From: Hyphochytrium catenoides
Taxonomy: Eukaryota; Sar; Hyphochytriomycetes; Hyphochytriales; Hyphochytriaceae
Direction of reading: 5' to 3'
Assembly: GCA_900088475.1 (NCBI GenBank)
Contig: FLMG01000322.1
Span: forward strand, 23,802 to 45,487
Length of the DNA: 21,686 nt
Of this stretch, positions 15,035 to 21,686 are shown in pieces. A program made the translations under genes and the position numbers. Within the stretch, counting starts at the first letter, position 1, and each line of letters starts with the position of its first letter. The notes under the pieces were generated by a model, which ran no database searches, was not told the origin of the DNA, and saw nothing but the letters and a program-made list of their open reading frames with translations.

Positions 15035-17580
15035 TCAGAAGAACTCCAATTGTCCTGGAGTGTGGACGATGCTATTGGCCATTGCTTGTGAGGTTGCGAT
15101 ATGTGAAGGAAGAAGGTCCACAGATTGTTGCAGTCCCCCGTCTGTTGGGAGAGGAGGTATAGAGAACATGGAATAGAGATCCACCCATGGAATATCTGTA
15201 GGAGTGATCGTGCTGATGTTCGCCCTCTTTCTCTTCAAGAATGGCTCATCAGGCGGGGGAGGCGATGAAGGAAGAAGGTCCAAGTCCACATCTTCCACCC
15301 CTCCAGACGCACTACATCAGAGGCAAATTGGTGATAAGCGAGTTAACCTCGTGAAGGACTGCAGGGCAGGATACAGACTAAAGAGGCGCGCGCGCGAGAG
15401 ATAGAACGCTAGAGCGAGGAAAAGAGAGAGACTGAAAGAGAAAGGGAGCGAGAGATCCTGAGGGAAAAAAGAAGAAGAGAGCGAGAGAGAGAGAGGAGAG
15501 AGAGCGAGACTGGCCGGCTTGCACAATATTTGGGGAAGTGAAAATATAAGCACTGCTTCTGTGAACAGATAAAGGGCAGATGAGCGCCACAAGGGGTAGA
15601 ACGCAGGGCTTACTCTGAGGCTGCTGAGCTTCCTGGAGGCTTCCTACTGGAGCCAATAGAGAATGGGTCTGACTGTAGAACGTATACGCAGTACAGCTTC
15701 TTCCTGAATGGCTTGAAGAAAAGGGCCTCAAAACAATGAAGAGGATCGTTGCCTTGCTGTCCCTGTCCTCGGGGTGCCGCCCAGCCATAATGCCAGGCCT
15801 TAAAATCACCGTTGAACTCAAAAATCGCTGCCTGGAGGGCGCCATCTCCTGAAGCTCCCTAAGCATCAAGCGGGCATGAGTAGGCTGGTTCACCTCTAAG
15901 TATTCAACCTCTATCTTTCTTCCTGACATACCGCACAAGGGATATCTCTTATCATAAACGTTCTTGCCTAACGACCGCCTTATCAAGCAATATGGCCCAT
16001 CGCCTTCTTTTTAATTTTAAGCTATCATTTACCTTGAAGACGCCTGGCACCCATGGTCTCTGAGGGTGGTCGCGATCCCTGACGAGCTTATCAATCTCTT
16101 CGACTTCAAAAGTATCTCCCACGCTAACTAACGGGCCTGAGGACTCTAGGGTCTCCTCGTCTAAAACTCCGGCCTCATAAGGAATGAACCGCGCATAAGC
16201 TAGCGTACGGTTGGACTTCGATGATCGCAGGCCGCAGACACGGATACCTATCATAGAGATACTGTGATTCAGTGGAGAAGGAAATCTGCCGAATGATGAG
16301 GTTCAGGAAAACTTATGTTGCTATAGAGGGTAACACCACAAAAGTACCAGTCATCACCCAGGCGGAGGGTGTAGCGTGACCAATGAGATAGAGAGGAAAA
16401 GAGCTGAATACCTCCTGTAGATGTCACTCTGCTGATCGACACATGCACTTTGATAGAGTCCCCGCAGAAGCCTGAACTGACGTGCACGCCGTTTCTACAG
16501 TCAGGAAAGCATCGAAGATTCTTGTGTCCTCCTTTTTTGCTATTCCGCAGATAGCGCGACTTGAAGAGTGGCCCTCCCCTCATAGAGACAAATGCAGCTT
16601 CCACTTGCAACCCGTTCGGATTGTAGCACGAGTCATTATAGCAAAGCTCTGCGTCTGACTCTGGAGGACCTGACGTGTCAACCACTTCCACCTCTCTTTG
16701 ACTTGTGAAGAGTTCTTGGATCTTGCCAGAGGTCGGCTCTATTGTGACAGCATTGCCCTCTTCAAACTGATATGTAGGGGGTGAGATCAGGAGAGAGTCT
16801 CGTGTTGAAAGAAGCTTTGTGAACTCAGGGTTTTCCTGAGAGCCGAAGAGTCTGACAAGTTCTGATCTCGACCTGTGATGGATCTATGCAAAGAAGAGGG
16901 ATGAGAACGTAGGAGGCGCTAAGCCAAAGGCAAACACGTAGGAAACGATCGTGAGAAGAAAAGAGAAGAGACATCGAATCGAAGGAGAGCTCAATAGTGC
17001 TACAGGCCTACTAAGACTAGCGAGATAACGGCAGACGGAGCGTTGAGACACGTTGAAAGGATGGGGATGCTTTTCGGGTAAGTGGTAGCGCAGAGGAAAC
17101 AGCCATGGTGACACCTCCCTCCAAGGCATCTCATGCTGGAGAATCAAGTTGATAGTGTTATCCTACCACGAGAAGGTAGAGGTCTGATCCTGGGTATGGA
17201 AGGACAAGTGTAACCGCGTCGACTGAAAGCGTCTTATTAACCACAGCCATCATATTCTTCAAGCACTTCTCCAACTCCAGCTTGCAGTTATCCTTTGCCT
17301 TCAAGACCATAGTCATTACCACCTAGGTCCAAACGCATCGGAAAAGGTTAGCCACGAGCATAACACCGCAGATCCCCACCCTGTGCCGTTGCCTTACCTT
17401 GCCATCCTTCTCTCCAAAGTGGTCAATGACGCGCCTTGTATTACCCTTCGTCTCTAGCGGGTTGAGCCTTCCAAGAATTCGCTCTTCCTCCTGTAGGGAG
17501 TTTGCAAACTCGAGCCCCTTGATCATCTCATCAATATTATCTAAGTTGCTCTCCAACTTCACTCCATTCAGACTATTCAT
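15035..17580 (-). CDS. Hypothetical 531-aa protein, unrecognised (7 exons)
   Basis: I do not recognise this protein. Exons on the - strand: 17580-17398, 17322-17167, 16883-16412, 16247-16033, 15858-15614, 15558-15511, 15311-15035. All junctions are GT-AG, the phases agree and the sum is 1596 nt. The start ATG has a good context (gccATGA). The first ~110 residues are helical and charged (IDEMIKGLEFANSLQEEERI, LELEKCLKNMMAVVNKT). A beta-rich middle (~150-430) has paired cysteines (CYNDSCYN; CFPDCRNGVHVSSGFCGDS) followed by KVHVSISRV, and ends in KKLYCVYVLQSDPFSIGSSR. The C-terminal ~90 residues are low-complexity, with SSPPPPDEP, a basic LKRKR patch and two DLLPS motifs. This order resembles a beta-sandwich DNA-binding factor with an NLS and an activation tail, but that is speculation. 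Exon 6 and its weak donor (CCA/GTCTCG) are the least certain part. It is divergent from the sorting nexin. Confidence 0.65.
15409..15510. repeat. GA-rich low-complexity tract
   Basis: Purine-rich on +, pyrimidine-rich on the sense strand of the unknown - strand gene, filling the donor half of its last intron (15312-15510). Confidence 0.8.
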
Positions 17581-18378
17581 GGCTCCTGCCCCTTGGTCCA
17601 AGGCCAGTCAACCAGGAAGTAATAGGCTGCGTTAGTACCCTCTCAAGACGTGCGGAGGGTTCACTTCTCCCTGCCAACGACGGCTCTGTTACCTCAGACT
17701 GTCAATGAGAAGCAGCGTTCCCAAAAGGCAATGAACTCATCATAAAAAATCTCCATTTCTGCTCCTGAGTCGGAGGCTCCTCTTCTGTTGTTAGCGCGGG
17801 ACCTTTTCTGATTCATCAGAATGTGCTACTGCGTCCCTTTCTGAACGTCTAGATCATACATATAAGGAATAACGCGCTGTTTTACCCAGCTTTATCAGGG
17901 ATTCTGAGGCAATACCTCCTATTCTCCTGGGGGGGTTGTGGGAAGAGGGGAAGAATGTAATGGAACTGCTCCGAACAATGCCCGACTCGAATAATGCGAG
18001 GCGTTAACTTGTGAGGAGATAGGAAAGCTTCAAATAATTCTAGCAATTAACGAAATGTTTCATGGAGGGCGTTTCGGCCCCAGTTGTGAAGGATCAGAAA
18101 CAGGGAAAAAGAAGCCGTCGGTCGGTCGGAACGATCTTCATTATTCTGCGGCTTTTCTCTGGCGCTTTCTGAAGCTTCAGATTGGGCCTTCAGCAGACAT
18201 TGGCGCTAGAGACTGTTAGAGGCATACCTTGGATTGGCCTTTGTTATACAGCGGTCCTGACTGTGACTCATAAGAGAAGATTGAGAAGGTTTGAGTCTAT
18301 AGCTTATTAGGGAAGACTCAGAGTTTGGATTGATACTCTGGGGGTCGACTTGGCTTCTTGTCCGTTCAGTGGAGCAAC
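17581..18378. other. Divergent intergenic region, probable bidirectional promoter
   Basis: About 800 nt between the start codons of the unknown gene (-) and the sorting nexin (+). No coding exon is visible. It contains a G-run (ggggggttgtgggaagagggg near 17930-17950) and otherwise mixed sequence. It is the only place for both promoters, but no core element can be named. Confidence 0.5.
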
Positions 18379-20290
18379 ATGGTCCAAGTTACCGTGGATA
18401 ACCCTGTAGAACATGCTGAGGGTATGTCCCACAGCTCTCTTTGGCAAATCTCCATAAACTCGGAAAATGAGACGGAAAAGGTGATCTCACGCTCTTATGC
18501 TGACTTTGAATGGCTCCATCATCAGGTAAGGGACTCTGCAGATTGATAATAACTTATTCGCCGGTACTCATGTGCGTTACGTAGCTTTGCAAGTTGTTCC
18601 CGGGCTACTTAGTGCCTGTCCTCCCAGAAAAGAGCTATGAGCTGGGTGTTGACTATGGATGGCTTGGAGACCCTGAGTTCTTTGCCGACCGGAGAGAGGG
18701 CTTGGAGTCGTTCCTCCGACACGTTCTGGACCATCCTGTTCTTGGCAGATCGGAAGCAGTGAAGGACTTTCTTCAACTCAGCCCAGCAGACCTACTCAGG
18801 TACTTAACGCCAATCCATAGAGTCTGAGGAGCCTATCGTAGCTAAGCTTCCCTCATCATTAAAGTAAGGTCAATGCGGACAAAGAGTCACTCGGTGGCAT
18901 GGTCAGCCAAATGGGCTCCTGGTTGGGAAAGGCGGTAGAGTCCATCAGTGAAAAGGTAAAGTTACCAAGACGCGCCTTTCGTCAATCCTACACCCACTAT
19001 CTTTTGACCTCTATTTCTCAGTATCCGGCTCCAGATATATCTTTCGGGACTGACAAAGTTGTGGATGAGGCCAAAGGTTACCTTCGAACCCTGCACAAGC
19101 AAACGAGCGCTCTAGCCGGCCACGTACTCGGCGCAATAAAACATAGAGAAGCAGCGACAGAAAGTTTGGACAATGCAGTGCAGGATCTATACGGAATCTC
19201 AGAGACTGAGTCCATGTATGATGAGGTATGCTGTCAGAACCGCGTAGCTGGGTCTGGAATAGGCTTCTGACTCGACTATCTTGATGGTAGGACGTAAGTG
19301 GTCATTACTTTGTATCTATGGCACCTGTCTTCATCTTCCGAAGACAGCCGGAAGATCATGGCCTTGGCGAGCTGTACAAGGAGGTGAGGATGGGACATGA
19401 GGCGCGTCTATTTCTTGTCCCTGGTACCTACGAGTACGGCTTAGCATGCTCTGTTCCTCTCCCACCAGTCGTGCACTTGGGTCCGCTGGTTCTCTCTCTT
19501 GTCCTCTCCCATGGTTCTCTTTAAAGGATGTAGAAAGCATTTCTCTTCTACGTTTGCCGTTTATTTGGCTTGCATTTTTCATGTTTCTACTTTGTGGGCG
19601 ATGTCCATGCTACCTTTAGAGGTCATCTCTAATAGAGAGTGATACCCTGTTGCCAGCTCAAGGACCTTCTGAGGGTGATAAAGGCCGCTGAAGAATGCCT
19701 CCACAGAAGAGATGAAAAGAGGTGCAGTATTGTCTCCTGTGTATTTGGCTTGTTGCTCAACCGAATTCACCACTGCATCAGGGCAATCTACCTGCAAGCT
19801 GAGGAGGAATTGGCACGGCTGCAAGCCACCGGAGGACTACTGACCGCCGCCAAGGCTCGCGTGGTCCGCACGAAAGACGATTTTGAGACGGTAAGAAAGT
19901 AAATGTGGTCTCAGGTTGAACTTGTAAAGTGAGGGAGAGGGACCAGCGGTAGGAGCTGCATGCTGCGAGAAGGATTGGCGACCAAAGCAGGACCATCACT
20001 CCTGTCGACTCGTTGTAGGTGGACGCCAGAGTGCTTGAGGAGTATGCAGCATGGAAAGCTGGCAAATGCGAGATGGTCAAGCGCTGTGTGACGAAGTTTT
20101 TAGAGGCACAGGCGAGTTCTGCAGCCCAGCTCTCGAGAATCGTGAGTCAAGCTCAAACTCAAGCCTCTGCAGGTATAAGAAGAACTCCGCTTGCTTTGCC
20201 ATCTCTCTCGAGACTAAAGATAATGGAACTTCCCTGCCGCAGGTCCAGAACCTGACACCAGCAGATAATGCTCCCAACAGCCAGAGATAA
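18379..20290 (+). CDS. PX-domain sorting nexin, probable SNX-BAR (9 exons)
   Basis: Predicted endosomal coat protein that binds phosphatidylinositol 3-phosphate through its PX domain and senses or bends membrane through a C-terminal helical region. Exons: 18379-18525, 18585-18799, 18865-18955, 19022-19225, 19348-19383, 19657-19721, 19782-19890, 20019-20141, 20243-20290; 345 aa. All are GT-AG and in phase. The PX domain covers ~3-120: the RSYADFEWLHHQL motif (family R[R/S]YxDFxxL), LFPGYLVPVLPEK, then FLRHVLDHPVL and FLQ. Residues ~145-340 are helical and charged (VVDEAKGYLRTLHKQ, LKDLLRVIKAAEECLHRR, IYLQAEEELARLQ, VLEEYAAWKAGKCEMVKRC), matching a BAR-like coiled region, though shorter than usual. 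This may mean that an exon is missed in 19226-19656. The 36-nt exon at 19348 is the weakest. The start is the first in-frame ATG next to the PX domain; an N-terminal extension on an upstream exon cannot be excluded. The SNX1/2 versus SNX4/7 subgroup is not resolved. Confidence 0.85.
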
Positions 20291-21071
20291 ATTTGGGAAC
20301 ATGGCCTAACGAAGAGGCCAGTATTTGCCCGTGAGATGAATGACGTTCCTCTGGAAGGGGAGAGAGATATCTGTCTGTAATCACTATATAGCTAATAGCA
20401 AAGCCTTTCTTTTTGGATTGTTTTGGAAGCAGCTAAGCGGTCCGATCCTTGGCGAGGCCAACACTAGGAAACCTCTCATACTAGTGCACTCAATGGCTCT
20501 ATCCCAAGGGCCTTAACGATGTCCGTAGAGTTTCTTTGATCATCGGAGCCTCTTTCCCTCCCATGACGTTGCCCATCGCTTACCCCTTCCCTATAACTAC
20601 CTAGAGTAGCGTGAGCCCATTGAGGGTGCCATAAGCCTCTAAAGATAGCTCATAGGCTCTATCTGAGCCTTGTTATTCGCTGTATAGACCCAGAGATCTG
20701 AGGCTGCGGTAAGTAAGAGCCGATGAAGCTTCTTCTCTGTCCTCATCGCGTCCTTGGTCCGTTTTCCTCCCACGCAGGTGTCCCTTGTAGACAGACAAGA
20801 AGGAGAATAGTTGGAGGAAGGGCTTGTTGGCGTCCCCTTTGTAGAGGGCTGAGGAAAGAGGAGAGGCTGGGCGACAGTGGAAGTGATGAAAAGTCAAATT
20901 CTCAGAGCTTTCAGACTCAGAATTGTGTCTGGAAGGCTGGGCCTGGCCCAGAGACGGAGCTTTGGCCATCTTCTGAGAGGCTCTCACTGTCCTCCTGCTA
21001 AAGAGAAAGAGTCCTCGCCTACGGCGGCAGCTGGCTAGGATCGCTGATAGCCTTTGTGACGACCGGGCGCG
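20291..21071. other. Intergenic region
   Basis: About 780 nt between the sorting nexin stop and the phosphatase start, both on +. It should hold the 3' UTR of the first and the promoter of the second. Short frames on both strands around 20670-21000 carry no recognisable domain and I do not call them. Confidence 0.5.
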
Positions 21072-21686
21072 ATGGACAATGGTTGCGCATCTCGAACACC
21101 AATGACTCTTCGCCTTTCGGTCTGTCTCCTCCTATGGGTGAGCTACTCTGGAGTGGTTGCTTCTACTCTTGGCGAGCTGCCGAAGGAAGAAGCTGCACCT
21201 AACTGGATCTTCAAATATCTATCCACAAAGTCTCCCTATCCGTTGGAGGGTGATGACCTTCCCCAATTGGACTCTCTCGCGTCTGCCGCTCCACCTACTT
21301 GCTCTCCCATCCATACCTCCTGGGTGTTCCGCCATGGCTCAAGGTATGCTTCTCGCCTACAAGTCCAGCAAAAAAAGAAAAGTTAGAGAGTAAGGAAGAG
21401 CAAAAGGAGAAGAGGTTTGGCACTGAGAAAAAGAAGCGAGAGAGAGATGAGAGACAAACCGACAGAGAAAGACCGAGACAGAAAAAGAGCAGGACAATGG
21501 ATACGAGAAGATGAGAAGGAGGGACATCGACGAACCCAGAGGTGACGGGGATAGAGGCAGAGAGCAGCAGAGAGAGAGAGCAATAGTTCATATAGTATTA
21601 CATAAGCCGTTAGGTCGCTAAGACTCAGGAACCCGAGAACTAGAGACTCAGCTGCTTATCGTTCACAGGGGTCCGGGAAGCAACGA
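21072..21686 (+). CDS. Secreted histidine acid phosphatase, MINPP/phytase type (5' part, truncated by window)
   Basis: Family members remove phosphates from inositol polyphosphates in the ER, secretory pathway or outside the cell. Only the first exon (21072-21343) and probably the start of a second (from 21669) are in the window. Residues ~12-33 form a signal peptide (core LRLSVCLLLWVSYSGVVA). The N-terminal motif that supplies the nucleophilic histidine is visible as HTSWVFRHGSR (~82-92), preceded by the LSTKSPY segment and PPTCSPIH, resembling the TKT/RY and C-x-P-V start of MINPP proteins. The donor AG/GTATGC splits the last Arg codon of the motif. The acceptor ttcacag ending at 21668 gives R-GPGSN in phase. 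Two ATGs (21072 and 21102) are possible; the second would place the signal peptide at the very N-terminus. The downstream HAE/HD motif is not in the window, so family placement rests on the N-terminus only. Confidence 0.72.
21370..21580. repeat. GA-rich low-complexity tract in phosphatase intron 1
   Basis: Purine-rich sequence (many aga/gaga units) inside the proposed intron 21344-21668, on the sense strand. Long frames through it on either strand are compositional artefacts. Confidence 0.75.

Noticed and set aside
15378-15986. 202-codon - strand frame across the unknown gene
   Set aside because: Exon 5 of the unknown gene reads in a different frame that joins its neighbours in phase. This long frame runs through an intron and a GA repeat.
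16884-17147. 87-codon - strand frame
   Set aside because: It lies within the intron between exons 2 and 3 of the unknown gene. Exon 2 (phase 0) joins directly to the phase-0 acceptor at 16883, so no extra exon is needed.
20673-20987. 104-codon - strand frame between the sorting nexin and the phosphatase
   Set aside because: Serine-rich with no family signal and no partner exons; not supported as a gene.

Overview
The window is nuclear DNA from an intron-rich eukaryote, most likely a unicellular or simply organised protist. The first gene is the animal/fungal/protist type of glutamate-cysteine ligase, not the bacterial-type enzyme used by land plants. Introns are spliceosomal (GT...AG) and mostly 70-480 nt. 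Non-coding DNA is rich in (CT)n/(GA)n microsatellites. There are no operons, bacterial signals, rRNA, recognisable tRNA genes, transposases or CRISPR arrays. I cannot fix the phylum from this window. I built all exon models by hand from conserved protein stretches, GT/AG junctions and codon phase; there was no RNA or similarity-search support.

Layout: (1) + strand 271-6461, glutamate-cysteine ligase catalytic subunit, 17 exons, 737 aa, first step of glutathione synthesis. (2) - strand 7486-6603, small ubiquitin-like-domain protein, converging on gene 1, with one central exon unresolved. (3) 7487-9029, divergent intergenic region with a long GA-rich repeat tract. (4) + strand 9030-14124, a 14-exon model of 989 aa in which a PH domain, a SnoaL/NTF2-like domain, a C2 domain and a complete TEY-type MAP kinase read in one continuous frame. 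(5) 14125-15034, intergenic between convergent genes. (6) - strand 17580-15035, a 531-aa protein I do not recognise. (7) 17581-18378, divergent intergenic region. (8) + strand 18379-20290, PX-domain sorting nexin with a probable BAR region. (9) 20291-21071, intergenic. (10) + strand 21072 to the window end, secreted histidine acid phosphatase of the MINPP/phytase type, truncated by the window.

The most notable observation is gene 4. The last exon before the kinase (11528-11881) and the first kinase exon (12080-12568) are both phase 0 and join across a 199-nt GT-AG intron. No in-frame ATG lies between that acceptor and the kinase core, and there is no room for a separate promoter. This implies a membrane-lipid-targeted MAP kinase, an architecture I do not know from described MAPKs. 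Three of the genes (PH/C2 kinase, PX sorting nexin, inositol-phosphate phosphatase) belong to families that handle phosphoinositides or inositol phosphates. That may be coincidence and I see no evidence that they act together.
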